64,000 nt of DNA from Siphonodentalium dalli (GCA_032622095.1 CP136065.1:40489503-40553502), one strand, 5' to 3'. Positions 46,996 through 58,850 are shown, numbered from the stretch's first letter. Made by a program: numbers and translations. Notes: generated by a model from the letters alone, not told the origin.

Positions 46996-47837
46996 TGGGA
47001 GGCCCTTTTCACATTTATTATTTATTTTTACGCTTAAGCTCAAATCATTTGCACTTAAGCGCAAATAGATCATATTTGCGCTTAAGCGGAAATCATTTGC
47101 GCTTAAGCAGAAATCATTTGCGCTTAAACCCAAATAAAAATTAATATGCATTGACCCCCCTGAATTAATTTTAAATGGCACAGGCCTAAACACATCACTA
47201 AAGTTTATATAGCCCCACCATATGACGGAAACAATCCCCAGTAACCTCAATATATGTTGTATGACCATGGAAATGGTATAGATCTGTGCAGGATATGTCT
47301 CTTTTATAAAATATACTATATCTCTGGGATGGAGACACACATTCTTGGGGACAGGGATGCTGATATTATGAAAATAGGGGTTTATCCCCTATTTCAAGTG
47401 AATAAGTACACCATATGAGGGAAGCAAACCCCCAGTAACCCCTAATTCCCTATTTATGGCCATGGAAATGGTATATATCTGTGCAGGAGATGTCCCTTTA
47501 ATAAAATATACTTGAGCTCTGGTAGTGAGGCACCAATTTTTGGGACACCAGGGACAGAGATGCTGATATGCATATGGATTGTTTTTTCTTCAACTTTCAA
47601 CTACTATGGGCCATTATAATATAATATGAGATGGACTCAATCATTCACATCAGAGGGATGTAAGGGAGTGTTAGGTATATTCGCTTAAGCCCAAATGATT
47701 TGCGCTTAAGCGCAAATAAATTGATAGCCACATATTTGCGCTTAAGTGTAAATGATTTGCGCATTTATGATTTACGCTTAAGCACAAATATTTGCACTTA
47801 ATCGCAAATAAATAATAAATGTGAAAAGGGCCTCCCA
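46996..47837. mobile_element. CTTAAG-palindrome-array element V (842 bp)
   Basis: Inverted ends tgggaggcccttttcacatt and aatgtgaaaagggcctccca lead to arrays of gcgcttaagcgcaaat units, five in each arm, many mutated. The word agcaac occurs on both flanks (followed by TA on the left and preceded by ca on the right), a likely target duplication. The ~500-bp core (ggcacaggcctaaacacatc, gacagggatgctgatat) is shared with 48088-48672 in inverse orientation and weakly with 38820-39120. Confidence 0.85.
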
Positions 47838-48087
47838 CAAGCAACAAGTAAAATTAATAAACAATTATTTATTAATATATTAAATAATAATCAAAATTAA
47901 ATAGCTCAGCAATATCCCCTTGCTAGCCAGATATCGCCAACTGATTTTGACTTGTGAACTGCTCGTCTCATTCGCTTAATTCACGTCACTAGTCCAGACT
48001 CCAGTGCATTTATGAGAAAATATTTCAAGCCCGTAACTAATTGCAACATAATTTGTTTTTGCTGAAATAAGTACCGGCACATAAATA

Positions 48088-48672
48088 TGGGAGGCCCTTT
48101 TCACATTTATTATTTATTTGCGCTTAAGCGCAAATATTTGTGCTTAAGCGTAGTAAATCATTTACGCTTAAGCACAAATCATTTGCGCTTAAGCGCAAAT
48201 ATGTGTCTATCAATTTATTTGCGCTTAAGCGCAAATACCTAGCACTCCCTTACATCCCTCTGATGTGAATGATTGAGTCCATCTCATATTATATTATCAT
48301 GGGCCCATAAAGTTGAAGAAAAAAAATTCCATATGCATATCAGCATCTCTGTCCCTGGTGTCCCAAGAATTGGTGCCTCACTCCCAGAGCTCAAGTATGT
48401 TTTATTAAAGGGACATATCCTGCACAGATCTATACCATTTCCATGGTCATAAAACAGATCTTGGGGTTACTTGGGGATTGTTTCTCTCATATGGTGGGGA
48501 AATATAAACTTTAGTGATGTGTTTAGGCCTGTGCCATTTAAAATTAATTCAGGGGGGTTCAATGCATATTAATTTTTATTTGCGCTTTAGCGCAAATGTT
48601 AGAGGTTATTTGCGTTTAACCGCAAATATTTGAGCTTGAGCGTAAATAAATAATAAATGTGAAAAGGGCCTC
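48088..48672. mobile_element. CTTAAG-palindrome-array element VI (inverse of V)
   Basis: It has the same ends and palindrome arrays as element V. The core is reversed relative to V (ctgtccctggtgtccca, ctataccatttccatggtca, gatgtgtttaggcctgtgcc). It is shorter because part of the core is deleted. The right end is slightly damaged (cctcca). Confidence 0.85.
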
Positions 48673-50500
48673 CAATACAGAAACCCTCCATAAACAACAA
48701 ACTCAATATCAGCAAAAATCGCAAAAAAAGAAAATAGGTGAATTTTGTGATAAAAATTTGGGAAAATTTGCTGAAATCATCAATTTATGGATATTCAATA
48801 ATTCATGGATGTGTATAAAAAAATGAAATTCATATGTCATACAAATATCATGCCTATTTTGTCAAACTCAATTTGCTGAATCCAGAACTGAAAACCGTAA
48901 TTCCCAGATTCGTTAAGTATTTTTCGAATTGTATGCCTTCAAATACGTGTTTGCCTCAATTTTGCAGAATTAATTATTGTAATATTGATGATTCAATGAC
49001 TCGAATGAGCCAAATACCATATCTTATGGTTAATAATTAAAAATACTACAGCAACTTGAAACTGGGCGGTTTTTTCAGTGTTTTAGTAATGTAATTACAA
49101 CATTAGATGGAAAAAAATATATTAATATGCGCATCTGTGATTAAGAAGAAAATTATATTCTAATATAAAATTATAACAATGGTAATTGGTATGGACTTGG
49201 CCAAAATTGCCTCCGAGTCTGACACAGAAGTTCGAACTGTGTGATGAAAACGTTCAGAATCGACAATCGAATCATGATTCATATATCTCGAAACAGCACA
49301 CAACTCTATGATATTATATACTTTTTCATTTAAGTGCAATAATGCCGTTTTAGCGTTTCTAAATTTCCAAAACTGTCGAAAATGTAAATTTGTAAAACGC
49401 AAGGTAACGTAACAAAAATGTACGCAAAGTAGTCATGTGCGTATATTGAGCATGACGCTTTCTCGTTTCTATGGTGTTATAACTTCCGGCGAGTCATGCG
49501 CAGAAGTATCGCCTAATCACGGATAGCAGCTATCCTCTACCGTAAGGTGATAGACATTTCAGGTGATGGTGTAATAGAGTTATCTCTCCTCGGTAGTGAC
49601 TGGTGCCAGGGAACTTAAATAACGGGAAGGTTCACTTCCCATTGGTTCTATTGTAATGCGTACCGCCGCAGCGCCCTCTTGTGGTCGGTAGGTTAAACCG
49701 AGAAATGCGTCTATGGATACACTATAGAATTCTATAGAGTTGCTCATTTCTCCCGTCCAAAAATCATTTTAAAACAGCATTTAAACCAAATGTTCCCTAT
49801 TTTGTCGATATGTCCATAAACAATACGCATTGACCTACACTATATTGAACTTTCTGAGGAAAGTTACTACTAATGTCCAGTTAAAACGATGAAAAGCATC
49901 ACCCAAATTCGCTGTCAATCAGTCAATTTGTATACAACTGAACTTTTTTTGTTTGTATTTTTTTAGTACTATAATATATAACTACATGCGTATCTGAATT
50001 ATAATATATGGCATTGACCAGTCATTTATAGAACTTAAATCAAAATTTAGCCAAAATAGTTTTTTTTTTAATTTTATGAACCGGCCATAGGGACATATTA
50101 TAGGCCTACCAGTCAGTACCGGTACCACTACCATATTACCATTATTCATTACTAATAACTTTACTTGCAGTTCTACCATCCCAATTATCTTAAGTCCATT
50201 TACCAGGCTGGAAACTGGATAGATCAATCATGAACTAATATAATAGAGTATATATAACTAATATAGGCCTATTATTACTAGTAAGTCTATTATTAACCAA
50301 GTGCTACACTTCAAAGTCCAGCTGACACACTGGAAAACTTTTACATATCTCATGTCATTAAATTGACTCAAAAATAATTCCTCAAAATGATCTAGGTCTA
50401 GTCAGGCATTGCTCACAATGACACCATTTTAGATTATACAACATTTTATTCAATGCACATGTATGAAGATCAGAAAACCCAATTATTTTTAAGCATTTAT
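48673..50500. other. unassigned stretch, no supported gene
   Basis: Small frames (48834-49040, 49160-49402, 49982-50227) encode no recognisable domain. No repeat boundaries were found. Confidence 0.45.
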
Positions 50501-50504
50501 ATCT

Positions 50505-50635
50505 CACTTACGCTTAAGCGTATTTCAAATATGTAGGAGGCGTAATTCATATTTAATATCTTATTAATATTACGCTTAAGTGTAATTCAGATTTCCATTA
50601 CACTTAAGCCTAATGGAATTTGGCATCCCACGATT
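50505..50635. mobile_element. CTTAAG-array element remnant
   Basis: Three mutated palindromes (acgcttaagcgtattt, acgcttaagtgtaatt, acacttaagcctaat) precede the family end ggaatttggcatccca. The left end is decayed. Confidence 0.6.
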
Positions 50636-51187
50636 CCCACCACACAATTATGGATTTATAGATTTACCGTACACTATAAGTGCAAATGAAATGCACTTCT
50701 TGACTTAACCATAATTAAATTAGATTAAGTTACCACCCCCGTGTATTTTTTTTATTTATATATTATTTTTATATAAAATAATATAATAAAATTTAAAACA
50801 AAATTCCCTGATTCCTGTGATGGAATCGCGCATGTTGATTGTCATTACTGAAAATTTGAATTTTGTCTCCCATAACTCCCATTTTGCATTTTGATAATTT
50901 TTTTTACTATGAATACATGTACCGGTGCAATAGCATTACATTAAATTAAATAAGTATATTGTAAATGATGAAATACTCCCAAATGACAGATGTCAATCTA
51001 CACTTATTAAGCATACCATTATTTGAAGGGTAATTAATGCCCAATATGTCATTATATGATATATATCAATGAATTTATAGTGAAAGACTAATAGTACATA
51101 CAGAAACTAGAACAAAATGCTATAAAAAAAAACTTGATCAATACATTTTTACAAATGTCAAATTAAGTGGATTCCAAGGACCCATGC

Positions 51188-51472
51188 TGGGAAGCCAAAT
51201 TGACATTTAATAAATAATTGAGCTTAAGCACAATAAGGAATCTTCTTATTGCGCTTAAGCGCAATAAGGAATATTCTTATTGCACTTAAGCGCAATTAGA
51301 TCTTCCCTTATTGCGCTTAAGCGCAATTAGCTCTTTTTGCGCTTAAGCGCAATAAGAATATTCCTTATTGCGCTTAAGCGCAATAAGACTATAAGAGATT
51401 CCTTGCGCAATAAGAGATTCCTTATTGCGCTTAAGCTCAATTATTTATTAAATGTCAATTTGGCTTCCCATA
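51188..51472. mobile_element. CTTAAG-palindrome-array element IV (minimal, ~283 bp)
   Basis: Ends tgggaagccaaattgacatt and aatgtcaatttggcttccca enclose almost nothing but seven gcgcttaagcgcaataag-type palindromes, with no unique core. The word ccatgc flanks both sides (directly at the left, after TA at the right), a probable target duplication. This is the simplest member of the family. Confidence 0.85.
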
Positions 51473-52900
51473 CCATGCATGCCATGATAGGGCAATCATT
51501 TAAAATATTTTACATATAATAAGAGAAATTGCTGCACAACAGATCAACAGTTAATCAACTTAATCATTAATGTGTCATATGAATTAATATGTTGTGCAAA
51601 TATCAAGGTGTGAGGGGATGAATATACTGACTGAGTTACAAGATATCAAATATGACATTTCCTATTAATGCGATGCCCATGTAACAATGACAAATTTGAC
51701 TAAGTTGACCATACCGGTAGGCTGTACTGCATGAAATAATCAACATATTTTTTTTGGGGGGGGGGGGGTGGGGACATGTTCTCCAGCTGAGAATATCACC
51801 ATATAATTTGACATGGCCTAATTTTCTGATTGGACAATTGAACACATAACTTTAGAAATGCTCTATTGCAACTGCATGCAGATAATATGAATTGTGCTGA
51901 TTTGGGGAACACTACCATGTAAAAGTGGAAGATTCAGGTTGAATAAATACAAATGGAGTGCCCATCTGAATTTGATGACATTTTTTTGAGGTACAAAAAT
52001 GTCTATAACTCAAACAATAATTAGCCTATTAACTAAACTGAAAAAAAAAGGTTTTCAGATTTGTGATCCCAATAGATGAGTTCTACAAATAAGATAAAAA
52101 GTGAAAGGACGAATTTGAAATTTCCATGTACTAAACCAATAGTCACAGTACCACATATGCAGGCACACTGCGCCCACACACACGCTGACACAGACTGCAG
52201 ACAAATTTAAAGACAACGTAAAAATGTAAACAAAAATAAAAGTTAAAAACATTCTTTAAAAGTTGCAACAAAACAAAAATAACAACTGTAGTACGCAAGG
52301 ATTGAATATAAACGACGTATTTTCTCAGTTATAAAAGTGGCTGGGTAGTTTTCCTTGCTTTTGTTTGAGAATGTTGACCAAAAACGATGTACCAGTATTT
52401 CCATTCAGTCGTATTCGTCGGAATTTGACACTGACAGACCGATTAAAATAAATCAGAATAAAGTCAACAACCGTTATTAAAATGAAATAAACGTAACAAT
52501 CACCAAGATTAATACTCGGTGAATATATAGATCACTTCAGTTTACCTCTACAGGCTCTAGGTGGCCGGTGAGTCATTTGATACAAAAAACATTCATTCGA
52601 TTTCTGTATTCCTCGTGTATTTACCATTTCAAATACGGCGCCTGTCCTACCAGGAGGATCGATAACTCTACCAAGACGATTACACAAATATGATTGGGTG
52701 AGCCATCCTGTTATTTATGATCCTTGCTGGTGCTGATTAATATGTGAGTATTTGATATGTGATTATATGTACCTTCCATGTATGTAATATGTGATTATAT
52801 GTAACCTCCTATATATGAATAGGAATATTGTATTGTGTAATATGTTGATTGATAATGTATACGAGTCTCACTCGGTGTGTCTTTGAAGGCAGAACTTCAT
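51473..52900. other. unassigned stretch
   Basis: A G-run lies near 51757-51767. No gene is supported; the minus-strand frame at 51636-51845 crosses the G-run. Confidence 0.45.
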
Positions 52901-53619
52901 GATAAGATAAGATAAGATAAGATTCGCCCTGTCCACCACACAATATCAAAATCACAGAAGCTAGATACACCACATGTGGCGTAATGACATATACCGGTAT
53001 GCGACAATCATAGGGGAACAGTTACACCGTGTGCGTAACGTAACTATCACAAGTATAACGTACTCTGATAACAACTTATCGCCAAATTCATGCTTCAAAC
53101 ATTTTAAACATGTCATCTTCGGCTTCTTTTATTTTATTTTCATGAAAATAAATAGTAATTGGGGTGATAAATATGTATATAACGACACATAGAATCAAAT
53201 TAGCCATTTTCCCGTGAAACTTAGGACAGGCAAGCCAGGTACAAAAATTGGTGAAATATGAGTACGAACATCAAAGTGTTCCCCTATCGTATTGCGATAA
53301 TTGCCAACCTTAACCTACATGTACATGTACCTGTACAGATTTTGTATTCAGACATCGACACTGCATATATGACACACCGGTATGCGATAATTATGGGGAA
53401 GATGGTTACCTGTTACCTGTTACCTATCTGGAGATTCTGCCTTCAAAGGCACACCGACGGTCTGTCGTGGTTATTCGTACAGTTGAATGATATTCATAAA
53501 AACCATCACCATTGTGTATATACATAACATGTGTATATGTACATTTAAGATTGGCAGCATGCCGGTATATCAGTTCTAAGAAAACTTCTGGATAAAATAT
53601 CAGTTAAAATCTGGGGGTG
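52901..53619 (-). mobile_element. probable 3' region of a minus-strand LINE, with TTATC tail
   Basis: Reading the minus strand from the coding remnant at 53620-53961, the sequence runs to a pentanucleotide tail, five copies of gataa on the plus strand (52903-52925, ttatc on the minus strand). Short tandem tails are common at CR1/L2-like LINE 3' ends. The word gtgtgtctttgaaggcagaa (52875) recurs in complement near 53430-53455, so the region has internal inverted copies. Assignment to the LINE is inferred from order and orientation. Confidence 0.4.
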
Positions 53620-53961
53620 TCACTTCGTCTTCTTTGAAAACAGTTGAAGCTTATTATATCTCTCTCTATGTAGATTATATGTCAGTCTCCGTGAGTGGAA
53701 GTGTAAATCAGTAAGACCAGCTTTTGAAATATCGTTGGTAGCTGCACTGGGATCAATAATCAGCTGCAATAGATTTAGTTTCGAAAGGGCAGCGCTGCGT
53801 GCTCCATATAATGCATTACAGTTAATAAGGAAGTGTTCCAACGTCTCAGGTGCTTTTCGACAGAGCTGACACTCCGAATTGAGGTTGCTCATAAGTGAGT
53901 GTAAAGAAGAAGAAGTGTAAGTGTAAGTTCCGGTAAAATACAATATTGCCATCAATGCCAA
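53620..53961 (-). pseudogene. LINE C-terminal zinc-knuckle fragment
   Basis: A 113-codon minus-strand frame contains CQLCRKAPETLEHFLINC, the C-x2-C-x8-H-x4-C pattern found after the reverse transcriptase in R1/I/Jockey-like LINEs. An upstream YFTGTYTY segment resembles the usual LLTGTY motif. About 60 residues follow and include LTDLHFHSRRLTYNLHRERYNKLQ. Nothing recognisable remains upstream of 53961, so the copy is 5'-truncated. Confidence 0.7.
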
Positions 53962-54769
53962 GGTCGTTGGTACAGTAATAAGGCCAAATCCAACGCAGTG
54001 TGTTTTACGTTCTCAAGTTTTCACTAGTTGCTTTACAAAATATCGGCATGGACTCGAACGAAAAGGTCGAAATACAGGAGAAAATCCGCATACAAGGAGA
54101 ACTTGTTCGGAACATGAAACAATCTAAGGCAGCTAAAGAGAAGGTGATGCAATATTAATGTTCGGTTCTTTTTGAAAAAGCAATATTCATGATTATGTTT
54201 CCCATCAACATATTTCGTTGTGCAAAAACACAATACCATTACCACTACCAGCTGGATGATGCAACACCAGGAAGTGATATGATAATATACAATATGTATA
54301 CAATATGATAATATGGCAGAGCATGTTCTAAGTAAGGTAAATGCAAAACTGAAATTTTTGTACAGAAAAGCTAACTATCTAAATGAAAAATGCAGAAAAC
54401 TTCTAATTATTAATTAATGCTCTTAGTCTTTCTGACTCTTAGTCTTATTCAATGTCATTTTGACTACTCAAGTGGTTTTGGCATAGTATGGGATTAGATA
54501 CGACAGCGCCCAATGTTTATGTTTTGAAGTGAGAGATAACTCTAAGATGTCCGTTATTTCGTTAAATATTACTTTTACGAAATAACGGGCATTTAAAGAT
54601 TTACACCACAAAGGCTCAAACTTCGCAAAACGTATAAGAAATGATAAACTCGATCAGGGTGGGTGGGCTTGGGGGAGGCGGATGGCACTGTACAGAAGTC
54701 AGCCCAAAAAACACCTGTCGTATTTAATCCCAGATATTGCCGTGGTTTTTGGTTATCTAGTCTAGTCTG

Positions 54770-55234
54770 ACAGTAAAAACCAAAAAGCGTCTTCAAGCAT
54801 CTCAAAACAGACTTGTCAGATTTAATATCATGAAACTAGATCGCATGACTCATATTGGTTATAATGAATTTAAACATGTTAAATGGCTTCCACTAAGTTC
54901 CAGTGAGTGATACGGTAGACTTCAGAAAAATACTGATGGTACTAAAAATCTCGGAAAAGAAAGCTCCATCATATCTAGATAATAATTTTATATTATAGCT
55001 AGTACTCATTGTACATATGTAACTCGATCAGGGACCCTGAAATACTCATTACCCTCTGTAAAATCCAAGGGCATCCACAGTTTCTATTATACAGGAGCGA
55101 AACTGTGGAATGGTCTAGATAAAGTATACCATACTCGTGCCCCTTTTGATCTCAAACACTGGAAATTTTGCATTAAACAACACCTACTAGAGAAATTGAT
55201 GAAAAGAGAAGAAAATCCATTTGCCTTTTACTAG
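54770..55234 (+). pseudogene. LINE C-terminal fragment (QN..R / WLP / LWN motifs)
   Basis: Plus-strand frames give KRLQASQNRLVRF, then FKHVKWLPLSSSE, a stop and frame change, VDFRKILMVLKISEKKAPSYL, another break, and finally YVTRSGTLKYSLPSVKSKG with SFYYTGAKLWNGLDKV. The last piece ends at the TAG at 55232-55234. The order LQ..QNR, WLP, APSYL, TRS, G.KLWN.L is the classic tail of CR1/L2/Rex-type LINE reverse transcriptases. Two frame breaks show decay. Confidence 0.8.
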
Positions 55235-56013
55235 GAACAATCTATTTTATCATCTTTTAACTAGAATTTCCTCAATACAGCAGTTCAATTTATATTGTAA
55301 TGTACGATGTCGATGACAGTATTTGGCCAGTTGCATATATTGTTACTGCTGCCTGTATTTCGGGTTTCCATCTTTCGGTCATGGACAGACCAGTCCAAAG
55401 CCGGCCATACATGGCAGTGGTGCGTATATGCAGGTGGCGAAGGGCTGTTGAAGTTACATTACTTGCGTATTGACTTATTTTATTAGCTTTTCCTCTCCAT
55501 ATACTAGTAAGTCTCGTTCTGAAATGGCTTTTATTTAATTTATATTTTAAATACTTTTATACATTGTGCTCCGAAGTTTCGAACTTCACTCACTGCCCAT
55601 GTGCCGAAAGCCACCAGGGACCGCAATGGAATTAAGTTCTCATTTAGAGAACTTTTTGCGTTATCCCTGATGGTCTCAGGTCACATGAGTATTTCTATTT
55701 TTATACAGATTTCTGCCACATAATTTACCTTATATTCTGACGGCAACCTCTATAAAATAAAATGAATTAATTCTTGAGAAAATTGATATATCCTCTTACG
55801 GTATATATCAATTATTTACACAGTCTGAACTCTAACTGTCTCATCAGAACCCAACATATAACATATTTATATTTAATATAAACTATTATAATTATAATAT
55901 GTAAATACTGTTGTGTATTATATTGATTCAACTTGTAAACATACCCATAAATATATTCATGTACACATGTATAACCTGAACTATCAAAATAAAATCTAAT
56001 CTAATCTAATCTA
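55235..56013 (+). mobile_element. 3' untranslated region of the plus-strand LINE, TCTAA tail
   Basis: Sequence after the LINE stop runs to aataaaatctaatctaatct and ends in about five TCTAA units (55990-56013), a typical short-repeat LINE tail. A nested hairpin lies at 55610-55676 (ccaccagggaccgcaa pairing with ttgcgttatccctgatgg, with an inner aagttctc/gagaactt stem). Confidence 0.6.
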
Positions 56014-56241
56014 AGCAGCATTCAAAATTGGGATATAATTCCCACGCCAACATGCTGCCGTGGGTACATCACTCAGTGTCCTATAGATATATATAATTGC
56101 TCTCCATTTTATCACATCTCTCCGCTGTCGCAAGTAGGCATATAGGTAATGCCACATCTTCCGACCGATGAATAACTTCCAAAACCCCACTGATAACACT
56201 ATCATGGCTGTGTTCAACTTAAATTGAAAACATTTAAATGT

Positions 56242-57785
56242 GTCAAACAGGTTTGACACAGGTGCCAAATGAGCTAAATAGCTCATTTGTTGTTGTTGTT
56301 TTCTGTAAATCACTCTAACGTTGATTTAAAGTCTCTGGTGCTGTAATGATTTGCTTGACCCTTGGTACGTTAAACACTTGATGCTGTCCTCGGTGCTTCA
56401 TATAAAGTTAAACTGCAATATAATTAATAACTGTTGGCTTTTGGTTCAGTTTTAACCAAGTAATATCAAGAAATGATATTAAAACAGATTAGTTTCAGGA
56501 AAAGTAGGCTACTGTGGAAATTAGGATATGGTTCACAAGATGTAAGAACACCCATGATTAGATTGACTCCTTCAAGGACTCTGCAACAGTGGTTTCGAAA
56601 TAGAAGGAGCCATATAAAGGCTGTCCAGAACTTCTTCAGTTTATATTATGCAGCAGCATTATTTCATTTATGAACACTGAAAACATACTGACACAGAGTT
56701 ATTGAAGTTCAGGAAAAGAACTGTATAGTATAAAATTAGAAAGTGGGGTAAATAGATGCGGACACACCCCTGTTCATATGATTCCTTCATCGAAAGTACG
56801 AAAGTGGTTTGAAAGCATAGGGAATCCCACAAAGGCTGTCCGGCTCATTTGAGCTCACATAGGTAAATCAAGCTAAATTTTTAATGTGATATAAGTTCAT
56901 TTCCTCAGTTCAACACATGCATTAAATTATCGCATTGCGAATTTATATTCATTAGTTAGACCCCACGTCAAGCTTCATAGAAACCCCTTCCATACAAGTA
57001 ATTAAAACAGGAGTGGCGCGACCAAAGGTAATTTGATTAACACTTTTAGGAGAATGATTAAACTTCTTTTTGAACTTACTAATTGTGTTTATAAAACTGC
57101 CGCTTCTGCATATTAATTTACCTGGAATATATTTCTGAAGGTTAAGGACACAATGTTACAATGTCTTGTTTGACTGGATAAACCATTGGCATCGATTTAC
57201 AAGAAATCGTTTGCTGAACGTATACTGTTCTGCCATTAAGAGAAGAAATACGGAAGCGCGAGTGGTCAGTACATTCATATTTAACGCATTGTTTACTGTA
57301 TCTTCTATTGTATCGATGTGGTAAAAGCGTGTGGCTTTCTGTATCAGTGAAATTCAATTATAATCATGCTTGTAAACACATAGATGGAGCCTGTTTTGAG
57401 CAGCCAATCAGAACGTTTGTTTCATTTTATCTTAGGATAAGCTTAGAGAAAGTGGAGCGAATCTGATACAGCTCGATTTGCCGACTGAAAAGTCAATTTA
57501 AAACTATTTTCTCTCACGAATTTTAATGAAAACATATGGATAAAATCCTTAAGCAAATGTCACGTAAAAGCTGTCAAGACTGTTGTGAGTAGATGAGCAC
57601 AAGATATTTTTGTGAAGCTCAATATTAGGTTGGTCCAGTAGAAATAAATTCGAAATGCGATAATTTGATGCACGCGTTGAACTGAGGAAATGGACTTAAA
57701 TCACATTAAAAATTTAGCTCAATTAACTACGTGAGCTCAAATGAGCTATTTAGCTCATTTGGCACCTGTGCCCGACCTGTCAAAG
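56242..57785. mobile_element. large inverted-repeat element (~1.5 kb with insert)
   Basis: The left arm is in two pieces (56242-56289 and 56846-56950) because of an insertion. It pairs with the continuous right arm (about 57635-57785). Shared words include cacaggtgccaaatgagcta, aaatttttaatgtgat, catttcctcagttcaac and attatcgcatt. Arms are about 150 bp. The centre (56951-57634) has no recognisable gene. No target duplication was identified. Confidence 0.75.
56290..56842 (-). mobile_element. retroposed-looking insertion (553 bp)
   Basis: The 9-mer gctcatttg borders both sides (56281-56289 and 56843-56851) and the host arm reads continuously across if one copy and the insert are removed. The insert begins with ttgttgttgtt, which on the minus strand is a terminal (CAA)n tail. 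This suggests a SINE- or LINE-like insertion in minus orientation. Inside, a ~170-bp segment is duplicated (caggaaaag at the start, aaaggctgtcc at the end). Confidence 0.6.
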
Positions 57786-57971
57786 TCTCCCTCGAAATGA
57801 ATAGTACGGGTACATGCAACTGATAATGATACCATTGTCGTTCGTGGTAATATCCAATAGGTTAATGTTTAAAGTGGTCACGACTCATGGGAATTCTCAC
57901 AGTTAATTGTGTCTGTGGGGTTTCCATTTGTAATACACTGTGCGCGTGACATGCATTTTTTGTTTCTTATT

Positions 57972-58195
57972 GAGGCCCCCACCCCCACCCCCCATGGAAT
58001 ACGGAATACAACTTAACACAGATGGTGGAATACGGAATACCAGTTAACAGCCATATGGAATACATACAAATATATGAAAATTCCATTTTTTATAAGGTCG
58101 GCGTACGAATACATGTATTTTTGGAATACCGAATACCTCCTAACAGCATAACAGGGCATGGAATACGGCGTACGAAAAGAGGGGGTGGGGGCCTC
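57972..58195. mobile_element. inverted-repeat MITE with GC-rich ends
   Basis: The left end gaggcccccacccccac pairs with the right end gggggtgggggcctc. The interior repeats ggaatacggaatac four or more times in variable form. Flanks are ttatt-like on both sides, a possible duplication. Confidence 0.5.
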
Positions 58196-58216
58196 CTTAT
58201 TATATGACATCTATTT

Positions 58217-58391
58217 ATGGAATGTGAATACGTCTGAACATGGTATTTCATCAAATATGATGCTTTTATGAAGTTTAATGATTAAAGCATCATGCTGTTT
58301 GTGATCAATATAAATAATTTATATAAAATAATAGAGAATTTTATTATCACAAAATCATTCATGAATTTCGTGTTTTGAATTTTGAAAATGC
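58217..58391. repeat. 175-bp segment identical to 59597-59771
   Basis: All 175 bases, from atggaatgtgaatacg to tttgaaaatgc, are identical to the segment inside the Mutator-like element 1,380 bp downstream and in the same orientation. Flanks differ completely on both sides. No inverted ends surround this copy. Confidence 0.95.
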
Positions 58392-58535
58392 TGACCGAGT
58401 CAGCTCACTTACTAGTAGGCCTAATAAAATAATACCTTAATCTTCTAGTTTCTATTAGTTTAAGTTACTGATTTTAACTATCACAGGAGTGAAATGATAA
58501 TAAATAATAATAATAAATATATACATAATAAAGAC

Positions 58536-58850
58536 CAGGATTGCAACTACTGCTAGGGGATTAGCGATATGACCTAATGATTTTTTATTTTTAATAAATG
58601 ACTCAAAATTCAAAAAGTTGAAATGAGAATTATAGATTGATGACTATGATCTTCAGAAACATTTTTATTTGGAATAGTACAACAATCTTCCCGTGATGTA
58701 CGTACATTTAACATTGCATCATTATTTGCCTATTTTTTTCTTTTTATATTCTGAGACTGATTTCAACTTTTTGAATTTTGAGTCATTTATTAAAAATTAA
58801 AAATCATTAGGTCATATCGCTAATCCCCTAGCAGTATGACAGCAATCCTG
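58536..58850. mobile_element. inverted-repeat MITE with ~90-bp ends (315 bp)
   Basis: The left end begins caggattgc and then ctgctaggggattagcgata, tgacctaatga and atgactcaaaattcaaaaag. The right end is the near-perfect complement, finishing gcaatcctg. The target duplication is unclear. Confidence 0.8.

Noticed and set aside
53620-55234. Host protein-coding exons
   Set aside because: Motifs and order match LINE reverse transcriptase C-termini, with frame breaks and microsatellite tails.
56473-56673. WFRNRR segment recalling the homeodomain recognition helix
   Set aside because: The rest of the homeodomain is absent, and the same part of the second duplicated unit reads WFESIGN, so the resemblance is accidental.
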